From Pseudanabaena sp. Salubria-1 (GTDB lineage Bacteria > Cyanobacteriota > Cyanobacteriia > Pseudanabaenales > Pseudanabaenaceae), in NCBI GenBank assembly GCA_023336205.1, contig JALQCR010000006.1, positions 161,496-225,495 on the forward strand: a stretch of 64,000 nt of DNA, read 5' to 3'. Under the pieces are notes generated by a model, which had not been told where the DNA came from, searched no databases, and saw only the letters and a list, made by a program, of their open reading frames with translations. Both the position numbers and the translations under genes were made by a program. This document shows, piece by piece, positions 45,139 to 55,318 of the stretch. Within the stretch, counting starts at the first letter, position 1. The number at the start of each line of letters is the position of its first letter.

Positions 45139-46396
45139 CTGAGATCTTGCACCATTCCTGAAAGAGTTAAGTAGGAATGGGTTTGAGAATAATTTCAAAC
45201 CCATGACGAGCAGCAATATCGGCACTAATTTGGAGATACCTAAGAAGTTTCAACCAAAGGACAGAAGGAAATAAAACGGAAAGTGTCAAATCACAGGTAG
45301 CTTTCCAGTCCAAGACAGGAGGACTCGACCATTGATCAATCCAATGGGCCAAAAGATAAGCAAGCAGAGAGAGGATAAGCCAACGATAAACACCAAGTTT
45401 TGTAGATTGCCCAAAACAATGCAAACCAAAGCGATGTTTGATGGTTTTGAAGAATCCCTCAATCGCCCAACGCTTACGACCTAACATCACCAGATAAGCA
45501 CCAGAATAAGGATGAGAAGAGACAACAAAGCGTAACTCCCGTTTACTATCAGCTCTTTTGAGCCAAAACCAAGAGATCGTCAAAGGCTGAGTTAGCCCTT
45601 CTAGCAAAATTTGTTGTCCACGTTTGCCATGACGATAAAGTTGTTTGACTGTACGGCCATCTTGAAGTTTACGATTGTTGCGTACACCGACAACGATGCG
45701 CCAAGTCTTGGCGCGGACAGTATTGAAAAACTTCACCGTACTAAACTCAGTATCAGCAAGGACAATCACAGTCTTGCCTTGGGTTAGTTGCTTGGGTACT
45801 GTCCCCAATAACTTACAAGCTAAGTCAGAGGGACTGGGGTATCCTTTGCCGCGCCATACTCTAAAACTCCATGGTACGCGCCACTCTCCATAGACCAGAT
45901 ACAGTACAACCAGATGTAGTCCTCGCTTTCCGTTTAGTATTCTCACCCATGGGTCTGGTTCGTTTTGGGTGGGATTGCTCAAATGTAAAAACTTGCCGCT
46001 TTTTTCTAGGGTAGTCAAGTCTATCAGTATCTTTAATGGCACTTGTTTCGATGGGCGATGCTTGGCGATTTGTCCCAAAATAGCCTGCCGTGTTGACCGA
46101 ATTACTGCTCTCGTTGACCAGTTATAGTGATTGAGAAATCGGCTGAGTGCACTCGCTGATTTTATCTGTGTATGTTCTGGATAAGGATGCCTTTGTGCTT
46201 CGAGAAATAGTCCTAGTATTGCATTGAGACTTGCTGTTTGATACACACTTGGCATCAAACACAGAAGACTATACACTAGCCCTTGGGCGTGCTTAACGAT
46301 GCTTTCCATGCTCGTTATTTAATTTACTACTACGCCCTTTTTTTCACATTTCTGCTCTTTCTGCAACCCCTTTTCTTGAATGGTGCAAGATCTCAG
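45139..46396 (-). mobile_element. 1258-bp IS (IS4/IS701-like), copy 3, inside DJ-1/PfpI gene
   Basis: Same ends as copies 1 and 2, with 4-bp duplication CTAA at 45135-45138 and 46397-46400. Same orientation as copy 1. Confidence 0.9.
45167..46309 (-). CDS. DDE transposase of IS copy 3
   Basis: 380 residues, identical in protein sequence to the copies at 28531 and 36263, with the same catalytic stretches (ILIDLTTLEKS, VIVLADTEFST, WAIEGFFKTIKHRF). Complete. Confidence 0.88.
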   Translation of the reverse strand: MESIVKHAQGLVYSLLCLMPSVYQTASLNAILGLFLEAQRHPYPEHTQIKSASALSRFLNHYNWSTRAVIRSTRQAILGQIAKHRPSKQVPLKILIDLTTLEKSGKFLHLSNPTQNEPDPWVRILNGKRGLHLVVLYLVYGEWRVPWSFRVWRGKGYPSPSDLACKLLGTVPKQLTQGKTVIVLADTEFSTVKFFNTVRAKTWRIVVGVRNNRKLQDGRTVKQLYRHGKRGQQILLEGLTQPLTISWFWLKRADSKRELRFVVSSHPYSGAYLVMLGRKRWAIEGFFKTIKHRFGLHCFGQSTKLGVYRWLILSLLAYLLAHWIDQWSSPPVLDWKATCDLTLSVLFPSVLWLKLLRYLQISADIAARHGFEIILKPIPT

Positions 46397-46930
46397 CTAA
46401 CGTACTTGTTCCTCTATTTGAAGGCTTTGAAGAAATAGAAGCAATCACTTATTGATGTGTTGCGTCGTGCTGGGGTTGAGGTAACTACCGCAGGTTTAGC
46501 CACCCAAACTGTAATCGGTGGTCATGCGATCGCCATTATTGCCGATACACTGCTAGAGCAAGTCGATGCTAGTCAATTTGATGCGATCGTCCTTGCTGGC
46601 GGAGCAGGTACGTTTCGACTTAGAGAAGATTCTAGAATTGCCAAAATGTTAATCGCCCATGCTGCCACAAATAAGCTAGTCGCCGCCATCTGTGCTGCTC
46701 CTAGTGTTCTGTCCGCAGCAGGATTACTCAAGGATAAACGCGCCACATCCTATCCATCTGTCAAAGATCAAATGCAAGTTGCAGAATACTTGACAATTCC
46801 TGTGGTCGTTGATGGCAATGTGGTGACCAGTCGTGGCGCGGGGACAGCGATGGCATTTGCGCTGAAGTTAGCGGAGATTTTGCAAGGTGAGGCGATTGCA
46901 AATAAACTTGCCACAGAAATGATTGTGTAG
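46397..46930 (+). pseudogene. DJ-1/PfpI family protein, disrupted by IS and frameshifted
   Basis: The start codon and second codon lie before the IS (ATG CCT at 45131-45136). After excision the frame reads MPNVLVPLFEGFEEIEAIT, a typical DJ-1 N-terminus, and then shifts near 46446-46453. The downstream frame continues as IDVLRRAGVEVTTAGL and includes the nucleophile elbow LVAAICAAPSVL. The frameshift is separate from the IS, so the gene has two lesions. A 157-residue ORF from GTG 46457 lacks the N-terminal strand and Glu of the active site. Confidence 0.85.
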
Positions 46931-47072
46931 CATTTGCAGTTTTTTTTACTATGAGTTTATGGGTTTAATTCGCCCTCAGCATTATGGCGATCGCTATAGA
47001 TCCGATAAAGCAATTAGAGTTAGGCTTAACCAATGCTGACTCTAATTGCAATTAAGCCTGTTATCGATACCA

Positions 47073-47774
47073 ATGCTAAAAAAGTTTCAAGGGCTAAAAT
47101 CGCTATTTCCTAAATATCAATTGTCAAAATATCAGTTGCCAAAATTGACAAAATTAAAATTGTCGAGTTTGCGGTCGGCGTTTGTCAGTAGCGCGATTAT
47201 TTTGGGGATGCTATATGGAGTCAGACAACTAGGGGGAATGCAACAATTAGAGCTACTGGTTTTTGACCAGATGATGCGATCGCGTCCAGACAAAGTAACC
47301 GATCCGCGATTGTTACTGGTCACGATCACCGAAAGCGACATCAAACAATACAAATGGCCATTAACCGATCGCCTTGTCGCTCAGACACTATCCGAACTAA
47401 ACCGCCATCAACCCGCCGCGATCGCCGTAGATCTGAACCTTCAGCGCATTATTCCCATTGAGCCAGAACGCAGTGAACTAATTGCCCAATTGCGACAGCC
47501 CAATGTGATTGCCGCAGTTAGCAGTGGTAACAATCAGAACGAGCGCATCGATCCACCCGTTGAGTTACCCAAAGAACAGGTCGGCTTAGTCGATCTGCCT
47601 GCCGATCCTGATGGGTTTATGCGGAGGGTGTTGCTATTTACTAATCGCGCTTCTTTATCAATTCAATTGCTCAATGCTTATTTGCGAGCGGACTGTCCTC
47701 GCGATCGCCCACAGCGCCAGGATTTAGTTTGTCAGAATCTTAATCCGTCTTTTAATTCCAAAAAAGAATATTAA
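47073..47774 (+). pseudogene. CHASE2-adenylate/guanylate cyclase, N-terminal part up to in-frame stop
   Basis: Starts at ATG 47073 (a TTG nine codons earlier is possible). One membrane segment (about 35-55) precedes a CHASE2 sensor domain (LLVFDQMMRSRPDKVTDPRLLLVTITESD). The frame ends at TAA 47772-47774 in the middle of CHASE2. The same frame then stays open to 49058 with fitting sequence, so a single nonsense codon splits one gene of about 660 codons. Confidence 0.82.
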
Positions 47775-49058
47775 TTAGGAGAAGTAACATTTCCCCTTCT
47801 CAAATCAGATTCGGGAGCTTATCAAACGATTAATAGTGGCGGCTATCAAATTCTGATTAACTATCGTGGTTCTTCCCAATCATTGCAGCGGGTGACGCTC
47901 TCTCAAGTTCTGCAAAAGGAAGTGAATCCTGATTTGATTAAAGGTAAAATTGTGCTGATTGGTGTAAGTGCGCCCAGCCTCAAGGATGTCTTTTTAACTC
48001 CCTATAGTTCGACAGCTAAGGGAACTGTGAGAATGGCAGGAGTGGAAGTGCAAGCTCACATTACCAGTCAGTTGCTTAGTGCAGTGCTAGATGGCGATCG
48101 CCTGTTTTGGTTTTGGGCAGAGTGGCAAGAGCTTTTATGGATGTTGATTTGGGCGATCGCAGGGATTAGCTTAACTTGGAGTATTCGCAACCCGCTTATT
48201 CTCATCCTCACTGAACTTCTATTTCTAGTAGTCTTATTTGGACTTAGCTATGTTCTATTTTTGCAACAGGGTTGGATTCCTGTGGTGGCTCCTGCATTGG
48301 CGTTTGGGCTAGCGAGCATTACCACCTTGATCGATCGCCAATATCAGCTTCAACAACAGCAACAAATGATGATGCGGCTATTGGGTCAACAGACTTCACC
48401 AGAGATTGCCAATGCACTTTGGGAAGGACGCGATCGCCTGTTGCAGTCTGGTAGGTTGCCTTGGCAAAATGTGACCGCAACGGTTCTGTTTACGGATATT
48501 CGGAGTTTCAGTACGATTGTGGAAGGGGCAGATCCAGAACGGGTGATGGGCTGGCTCAATGAATATCTGACGGTGATGGCGGATGTGGTGCAGTTGCATC
48601 AGGGGGTGGTGAATAAATTTATTGGCGATAGTGTGATGGCGGTGTTTGGTGTGCCGATCGCTCTTCAGCAACAGTCGGAGATTGCCACGGATGCGCGGCG
48701 ATCGGTGGCTTGTGCCTTGGCAATGCGATCGGCGCTAATTGACTTAAATCAGCAATTTGAGCGGCAGGGATTGCCAAAGGTGGAGATGCGGGTGGGGATT
48801 TTTACGGGGGCGGTGATGGTGGGCAGTTTGGGCGGTAAGAGTCGGTTGGAATATGGGGTAATTGGCGATACGGTGAATATTGCCTCACGGTTGGAGTCCT
48901 GTGAGAAGGAACGTCAAGATGAAGACTGTCGCATTTTAATCGCACAGGAAACGCTGGATTATTTAGAGAATCTCTATGATGTGGAAAGTTGGGGAGCGAT
49001 ATTTTTAAAGGGTCGGGTGCAGTCTGTGGAGGTTTATCGCGTAATTGGTTACAGATAG
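47775..49058 (+). pseudogene. CHASE2-adenylate/guanylate cyclase, C-terminal part
   Basis: Continues CHASE2 (LIKGKIVLIGVSAPSLKDVFLTPY), then three membrane segments (about 47 residues after a TTG at 47883 onward) and a class III cyclase domain: VTATVLFTDIRSFSTIVE (metal Asp), NKFIGDSVMAVFG (second Asp), and VIGDTVNIASRLES (Asn and Arg for catalysis). It makes cAMP or cGMP from ATP or GTP. From TTG 47883 a 391-residue protein could still be made, with the catalytic domain intact but CHASE2 truncated. Confidence 0.85.
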
Positions 49059-49144
49059 AGGTTGTGGCGAAAATTGTATTTCATCGTAAGATCTTGTAAA
49101 TTACATCGCTTGTTTGTTTGTGCTGGATTACACCCCATAAATTC

Positions 49145-49813
49145 ATGAAAATTCTTAGTCAGACGAGGTTTCTTAGGACAATGGTATTGATGGCTTGTGC
49201 GATCGCTGCAATGCCAAGCCAGTCACTCACAGCACAAATTATTCCCTCTTACGATCCACCGCCACCAACCGATCCGACGATACGCGGTAATAATTGCTCT
49301 ACGGTTGCGCCTGAGTTCCTGTCGTCTGTGCCGAAGAAGGTGATCACTACTGCTGCTTATCCAACATTTTTGTTTTTTGTTCCAACTACTACAGCGCGTC
49401 AGGTAGAGTTCTCAATACGCGATCACGATCTCAAGTCGATTTATCGCCAGACTTTTAGTTTGTCTGCTCAGTCGGGGATTTTGCGAGTGGTGTTACCAAC
49501 TGAACCCAACATCAAAGAGCTTGCTGTGGGGCAAAGCTATAAGTGGAAATTTAGTATCATTTGCGATCCACAAAATCGCAAAATTGATGATTTTGTGGTG
49601 GGTGAGTTGCAAAGGGTTTCTCTGGTTGACGCTAAGGTTCCCTCGAAGTTGGCTTTATGGGAGCGCTATCGGGCGTTTGAATATGATGCTTTGTTGGTCT
49701 TAGATTTGTTGCGCCGAACTAATCCTCGCGATCGCCTAATTCAGTCTGAATGGGAGTCGTGGTTGGTGCGCTACAAGTTCGGCGATTTGAAAGGATTGCC
49801 AGCAATTAAATGA
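49145..49813 (+). CDS. DUF928 family secreted protein
   Basis: About 222 residues from ATG 49145, preferred because it directly precedes a signal peptide (LRTMVLMACAIAAMPSQSLTA). The mature part has VAPEFLSSVPKKVITTAAYPTFLFFVPTTTARQVEFSI and YKWKFSIICDPQNR, typical of DUF928. The family is nearly confined to cyanobacteria and often lies beside CHASE2 and CHAT/TPR genes, as here. Molecular function unknown. Confidence 0.82.
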   Translation: MKILSQTRFLRTMVLMACAIAAMPSQSLTAQIIPSYDPPPPTDPTIRGNNCSTVAPEFLSSVPKKVITTAAYPTFLFFVPTTTARQVEFSIRDHDLKSIYRQTFSLSAQSGILRVVLPTEPNIKELAVGQSYKWKFSIICDPQNRKIDDFVVGELQRVSLVDAKVPSKLALWERYRAFEYDALLVLDLLRRTNPRDRLIQSEWESWLVRYKFGDLKGLPAIK

Positions 49814-49826
49814 AGTCATAATAATT

Positions 49827-50657
49827 ATGATCGACAATATCTGTAAGTTCTTAGCTGAAAACTTCCCCACTGATTTTGCCAGTTGGCTGTTAGGGGAAGC
49901 GATCGCTCTGACCACCCTCAAACCCTCTGAACTCTCCGTTGAGCCGATTCGCGCTGACTCGGTAATATTCCTCCAGTCATCAAAAATCATTCTCCACATT
50001 GAGTTTCAGACAGAGGCAAATAAAAATATTCCTCTCCGTATGGCTGATTATCGACTGCGCCTGTATCGACAATTTGCAGACACAGAAATATATCAAGTCG
50101 TCATTTACCTCACTCCCAGTCGATCGGCTCTGGTATATGAAAACACGTTCAATGCTGGTGAACTAAATCATAAATTTAATGTGATTAGACTCTGGGAACA
50201 GCCTACGGAGATATTTCAAAAATATCAAGGACTGTTACCTTTTGCCGCGCTGTCACAAACCGATAACCCTGAAGAAACGTTAAGACAAGTTGCGAAGCAA
50301 ATCAAAAATATTGCTGATAAGCGGGTGCAAAGTAACGTAGCTGCATCGACCGCTATAATATCGGGTATAGCCCTGAGTCAAGAAATCATCCAAAGATTAC
50401 TAAGGAGCGAAATCATGAAAGAATCAGTTATCTACCAATCAATCTTGCAGGAAGGATTAGCTGAAGGCAAGGCTAAAGGCAAGGCTGAAGGCATTGCTGA
50501 AGCTACTAAGCAGATTGCCTTAAATATGTTGCGCTCTAATATTGCGATGGACTTGGTTGTACAAATTACTGGACTGAGCCTCAAACAAGTCGAAAAGTTG
50601 CAAAAAACTAGTACTAAACTGCCAAAAGCCGCAAAGTCACCAAAGCGATCGCGTTAA
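49827..50657 (+). CDS. Rpn-family PD-(D/E)XK nuclease / putative transposase
   Basis: 276 residues. The N-terminal part has the Rpn/DUF4351-type core: RADSVIFLQSSKIILHIEFQT, where the Asp and E-F-Q form the nuclease signature, then RMADYRLRLYRQF and VVIYLTPS. The C-terminal part is helical with low-complexity EGLAEGKAKGKAEGIAEATKQ, common in this family. Rpn proteins promote RecA-independent recombination in E. coli. It starts 13 bases after DUF928 and may be cotranscribed. Confidence 0.85.
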   Translation: MIDNICKFLAENFPTDFASWLLGEAIALTTLKPSELSVEPIRADSVIFLQSSKIILHIEFQTEANKNIPLRMADYRLRLYRQFADTEIYQVVIYLTPSRSALVYENTFNAGELNHKFNVIRLWEQPTEIFQKYQGLLPFAALSQTDNPEETLRQVAKQIKNIADKRVQSNVAASTAIISGIALSQEIIQRLLRSEIMKESVIYQSILQEGLAEGKAKGKAEGIAEATKQIALNMLRSNIAMDLVVQITGLSLKQVEKLQKTSTKLPKAAKSPKRSR

Positions 50658-51004
50658 AAACATAAATTATTCGCGTTGTCCCTATAAACACAAATTCGTA
50701 GGGGTTTAGCATTTGCGCCAATATTTTTATACTTCCCACTACAATCTTGAAACGCAAATGCTAAACCCTCCATGCTTTCACCGATCGCTTGTCCCTGCAT
50801 TGCGAGGTTAGGGCAAAGCATTCCCAATTAAAATTATCTGAAAACTTATAGATTTCTGTGGGAATGCTTTGCCCTTTGTATCTACAGGGATCATCTGTGT
50901 AAAGGCTAAGATCTCCGACTTTTTCTTTGCCATCAACAGGGATTTGCAAGTTCACAAAAAAGTCGGAGATCTGGGTATTGAAGCTTTTCTTTAGAGAGAA
51001 TGAA
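50658..51004. other. Leader region of the TPR-CHAT gene with three inverted repeats
   Basis: Three 16-bp perfect inverted repeats in a row: GGGTTTAGCATTTGCG (50702-50717/50753-50768), GGGCAAAGCATTCCCA (50811-50826/50859-50874) and AGATCTCCGACTTTTT (50909-50924/50957-50972). No small gene recognised. The last pair lies just upstream of the TPR-CHAT start. Confidence 0.65.
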
Positions 51005-52912
51005 ATGATGCGTAAAGTTGGTGTGGCGGTGAGTGTGAGTCGGGTTGGATTGATTTTGATGTTGGGAATGTTTGGTGTTCCTTTGGTTGCGCCGAGTTTT
51101 AGTCAATCAAATTCTGTGGAAAATAAGGATCGATCGGCAGCATTGAAGGAAGCGTTGGAACTCCATGAGCAGGCTTTTCAATTTTACAATCAGGGGAAAT
51201 ATCGAGAGGCAATTGCCATAGCACAACGTTCTCTCACAATTCGAGAAAAAGTATTAGGTACTGAGCATCCCCTTGTCGCCTCTAGCCTCAATAACCTTGC
51301 TGCGTTGTATCAGTCACAAGGGAACTACCCAGCAGCCGAACCACTTTTTAAACGATCCCTCTCGATCATTGAAAAAGCATTTGGATCCGAGCATCCCCTT
51401 GTCGCCTCTAGCCTCAATAATCTCGCAGCGTTGTATCAGTCACAAGGGAACTACCCAGCTGCTGAACCACTTTTTAAACATTCTCTCTCGATTCGAGAAA
51501 AAGCATTAGGAGTCGATCATCCCGATGTCGCCACTAGCCTCAATAATCTCGCAGGGTTATACAGGTCTCAGGGGAACTACGCAGCCGCCGAACCACTTTT
51601 TAAACGTTCCCTCGCGATTCGAGAAAAAGCTTTAGGAGTCGATCATCCCGATGTCGCCACTAGCCTCAATAATCTCGCATTGTTGTATGATTCACAGGGA
51701 AACTACCCAGCCGCCGAACCACTTCATAAACGTTCCCTCGCGATCTATGAAAAAGCCTTAGGAGCCGAGCATCCTCTTGTCGCCAATAGCCTCAATAATC
51801 TCGCTGCGTTGTATGATTCACAGGGAAACTACCCAGCCGCCGAACCACTTTTGAAACGTTCCCTCGCGATTTCAGAAAAAGCATTAGGATCTGAGCATCC
51901 CAATGTCGCAACTAGCCTCAATAATCTCGCAGCGTTGCATAGGGCACAGGGGAACTACCAAGCCGCCGAACCACTTTATAAACTTTCGCTCGCGATCCGA
52001 GAAAAATCCTTAGGAGTCGATCATCCTGATGTCGCCAATAGCCTCAATAATCTCGCATTGTTGTATGATTCAAAGGGAAACTACCCAGCCGCCGAACCAC
52101 TTTATAAACGTTCGCTCGCGATCCGAGAAAAATCCTTAGGAGCCGATCATCCTGATGTCGCCAATAGCCTCAGTAATCTCGCAGAGCTATATAGACAACA
52201 GGGGAACTACTCAGCCGCCGAACCACTTTATAAACGTTCCCTCGCGATTCTAGAAAAAGCTTTAGGAGTCGATCATCCCCTTATCGCCACTAGCCTCAAT
52301 AATCTCGCAGTGTTGTATCAGGTTCAGGGGAACTACCCAACCGCCGAACCACTTTATAAACGTTCCCTCGCGATTCTAGAAAAAGCCTTAGGATCTGAGC
52401 ATCCCTCTGTCGCTCAAAGCCTCAATAATCTCGCATTTTTATATCAGTCACAGGGGAACTACCCAACCGCCGAACCACTTTATAAACGTTCCCTCACGAT
52501 TCGAGAAAAAGCATTAGGAGCCAATCATCCTGATGTCGCCCAAAGTCTGAATAATCTCGCAGTGTTGTATGCCGCACAGGGGAACGTCTCATCTGCCGAA
52601 CCACTTTATAGACGTTCCCTCGCGATTTCTGAAAAAGCATTAGGAGCCGATCATCCCCTTATCGCCACTAGCCTCAATAATCTCGCAGTGTTGTATCAGG
52701 TTCAGGGGAATATAGATCGCGCCATTACATTCCTACAAAAGGGACTTGAAATTGAAGAAGTTAATTTAAAATTGAATCTGGCAACTGGCACAGAAACCCA
52801 AAAACAGGCTTATATGCAAACCGTTTCTGGAACAACAAACGGTACTATTTCTCTCCACGTCCAATCCGCGCCGACAAATCCTGCCGCCACTCGCCTCGCA
52901 TTAACCACCATT
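51005..52912 (+). pseudogene. TPR-CHAT protein, N-terminal TPR part, cut by IS5
   Basis: Start chosen at ATG 51005, before a signal peptide (VGLILMLGMFGVPLVAPSFS). Twelve tandem 42-residue TPR units follow (about 51245-52756), consensus HPDVATSLNNLAxLYxSQGN then AAEPLYKRSLAI. After LALTTI the frame enters the IS5 end and stops at 52960. Across IS5 and IS630 it continues as LQRKGRLLDILQQIFAVSTN, the usual link to CHAT. Restored length 1149 residues. Confidence 0.9.
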
Positions 52913-52934
52913 AGACCTCTTGCAGAACTGAAAA

Positions 52935-53219
52935 TTAATCCAGAGCAGAGAAAGTTTTAGAAGCAACAAGAGCGACTTCAAAGTTATAAATGGCGGCAAT
53001 CAAATTACAACGCAAACCAAAACGACGACGACGATTACGATAAGGTAAAGAGAGAATCTTAAAAATCTTCAAGCGACGATTAACATGCTCAATCGCAATA
53101 CGTTGACGTGCAAGTTGGCGATTAAAACGCTTATCCTCCTTGGATAATGAGCCATTTTGAGGCTTTTTGATAGGAATTTGCGAGTTAGGATGCAACTTTT
53201 GTAAGCCTTGATAACCCTT
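52935..53219 (-). pseudogene. IS5-family transposase, C-terminal fragment
   Basis: Encodes YQGLQKLHPNSQIPIKKP, then NRQLARQRIAIEHVNRRLKIFKIL with the catalytic Glu, and the end of a DDE_Tnp_4-type transposase. The N-terminal part is at 54752-55318, beyond the inner IS. Joined, they give a 283-residue protein. Confidence 0.87.
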
Positions 53220-54744
53220 CTGGACTTTAGACTAAAAAGAAGAAAAGAAAGGCAGGAAGTGAATGTCACAAACTGCCAAAAGAGCAATGATCAATAAACC
53301 AAATTGACATTGACTACTATGATTTTCCAAAAATTACAAGAATTTCGCAAGTCGATATATGAATACCTAGGAACAGGAAAAGATGCAGTATTTGAATTAA
53401 TGGATGCCGTCCTGACAAGTCCGAGCATTAGCTCGTATGTGAGTCTGTCAATGAATCCATTATTTCGGCGAAAATGGTCAAGTATTTATGAGGGACTGCG
53501 CGATAGCCGACCAGCAAGAGGAAAGTTGATGAAACTAATGGTGCAAGAGATCCCAACCGAAGAGCAACCTTGTCTGGCTGGAGATAATAGCGTGTGGTTG
53601 CGACCAGATGCGGAAACGCTGAAGGAAAGAGGATTCCATCATGGCAAAGACGAAAGTATCGGCGTAGGACAAAGCTACAGCACGTTGGCGTGGATTCCCG
53701 AAGCAAGTGGGAGTTGGGCGCTACCGATAAAACATGAGCGGATCACCAGTTTCGAGACTCCTGTGAGTAAAGCTGCCTTCCAACTCAAACAAGTCACAAA
53801 GCAGTTAAGCGTACGCCCCCTAGCTGTCTATGACCGAGGATATGGGAATGCAAGTTTTGTGAAAGCAACAGCGAATATTGAGGCGGATTTATTACTACGT
53901 TTGGCATCTAATCGCTGTGTTTGGGGAGTTCCGTCTGCCTATAGCGGTCGTGGTGCACCTTGTAAACATGGGCATAAATTCAAACTGAATGCCCCAGAAA
54001 CTTGGGCTGGGGCAGCCACCACTATAGAAATTACAGACCCAAAAATAGGTCGGGTACGGGTAACTTATTGGCGTGACTTTCATTTCCGTACTTCTCCAGA
54101 AAGACCGATGCAGATTTTTAGAATTGAGGTGATTGAACCCTTGGGGCGCAACCGTAAGTTTCAGCCCATGTGGTTGGCTTGGTTGGGTAAAACTATGCCT
54201 GCTTTGGAAACTCTTTGGTTAAAATACTTGCGTCGCTTTGCCATAGAGCATTGGTATCGTTTTGCCAAGCAACGGTTACATTGGACTCTGCCCCAGATTA
54301 CCTCTACTCAGGCGGCTGAGCGTTGGAGTGCTTTGATGCCTTTAATGACTTGGCAACTTTGGTTCGCTCGTCTCGATTGTGTTGATGCTCCTTTACCTTG
54401 GCAGTCTCCTCAGGATAATCTTGCTCCTGGTCGTGTCGCTCAATCATTTGCGGTAATTATTGCCGCGATTGGTACTCCTGCAATCCCTCCTAAACTACGC
54501 GGTAAATCGCCCGGACGCTCCTTAGGCGATCGCCTTCCTCCTCGTATTCGCTATCCGACTGTTAAAAAACACGCCTCAAAAAGAAAGAAAACTGAAAAGA
54601 CTCCTCCGCCAACCCATCCAATTGCCATTTAGGTTCTGCTTCTCTTCTCAATTTTGAGCTGGATTTTGCTATTGCAATCTCCTGCTCAATTTTCTCGTGT
54701 CTTTTGGTTCCTCTCTCATACCTGCCCATTAGTCCAAACTAAAG
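53220..54744 (+). mobile_element. DDE-type IS nested in IS5
   Basis: 1525 bp. Imperfect ends CTGGACTTTAGACTAA and, complement, CTTTAGTTTGGACTAA (12 of 16 match). A 7-bp duplication AACCCTT is present at 53213-53219 and 54745-54751; removing one copy restores the IS5 transposase frame exactly. Confidence 0.82.
53304..54632 (+). CDS. DDE transposase (IS701/IS4-like) of the nested element
   Basis: 442 residues. Probable catalytic stretches: LAGDNSVWLRPDAETL (first Asp), LAVYDRGYGNASF (second Asp) and RFAIEHWYRFAKQRLHW (Glu). The RNase H-like core and the Pro/Lys-rich C-terminus fit cyanobacterial IS701-like DDE superfamily endonucleases. I cannot fix the family exactly. It appears complete. Confidence 0.8.
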   Translation: MTLTTMIFQKLQEFRKSIYEYLGTGKDAVFELMDAVLTSPSISSYVSLSMNPLFRRKWSSIYEGLRDSRPARGKLMKLMVQEIPTEEQPCLAGDNSVWLRPDAETLKERGFHHGKDESIGVGQSYSTLAWIPEASGSWALPIKHERITSFETPVSKAAFQLKQVTKQLSVRPLAVYDRGYGNASFVKATANIEADLLLRLASNRCVWGVPSAYSGRGAPCKHGHKFKLNAPETWAGAATTIEITDPKIGRVRVTYWRDFHFRTSPERPMQIFRIEVIEPLGRNRKFQPMWLAWLGKTMPALETLWLKYLRRFAIEHWYRFAKQRLHWTLPQITSTQAAERWSALMPLMTWQLWFARLDCVDAPLPWQSPQDNLAPGRVAQSFAVIIAAIGTPAIPPKLRGKSPGRSLGDRLPPRIRYPTVKKHASKRKKTEKTPPPTHPIAI

Positions 54745-54751
54745 AACCCTT

Positions 54752-55318
54752 GTCTGCCAAACCTTGTGTCTGTGCGTGAAAATGAACTCCACTTGCCTTG
54801 AATAATGAGAAATCATGCTGCTTGCCCTTACCGTAAGCGGTACAAACTATCTTGAAATTAGTCAGATCGACCACCAATTGGGCTTTGAGGGCATGATGCT
54901 TTTTCTTACCGCTATAAAAATGTTTCTGGTGATATTTAGGGCGCTCAACCTTTGTCTCAGTTACATCAATGGCAATTATGGCTGGAGCCTTCTCCTGCCA
55001 TAATGACTTTTTTCCTGCTAACCGAAACTTTTTCGATTTAATTAAGACATTTTCTACTTTTTTGACGATGCGGCAAATCGTCGATTCTGACACTTCCCAG
55101 TCGCTAGCAATATGAAAATAGGTGCGATATTCACGCCAATACTGCAAAGTAACCAATATTTGGTCTTCTAGACTTAGCTTTGGTTCTACACCACCTTGTC
55201 CTTTGCTTTGGGCTGCTTGTTGCATTAGTTCCGTCATTTGAGCAAATGTTTCTCTTCTTACTCCAAATAACCGTTTAAATTCTGTCGCTGATAGATTTTG
55301 ACTGGCTTCGTATTTCAT
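54752..55318 (-). pseudogene. IS5-family transposase, N-terminal fragment
   Basis: Encodes the N-terminal helix-turn-helix (LEDQILVTLQYWREYRTYFHIASDWEVSESTICRIV) and the first catalytic stretch (IIAIDVTETKVERP) of a DDE_Tnp_4-type transposase, then QTQGLADKG, where the frame runs into the nested IS and stops at 54716. The rest lies at 52935-53219. Confidence 0.87.

Noticed and set aside
51245..52756. Regular DNA repeats as a CRISPR array
   Set aside because: The repeats are in-frame 126-bp TPR units with no unique spacers, so they are protein-coding.
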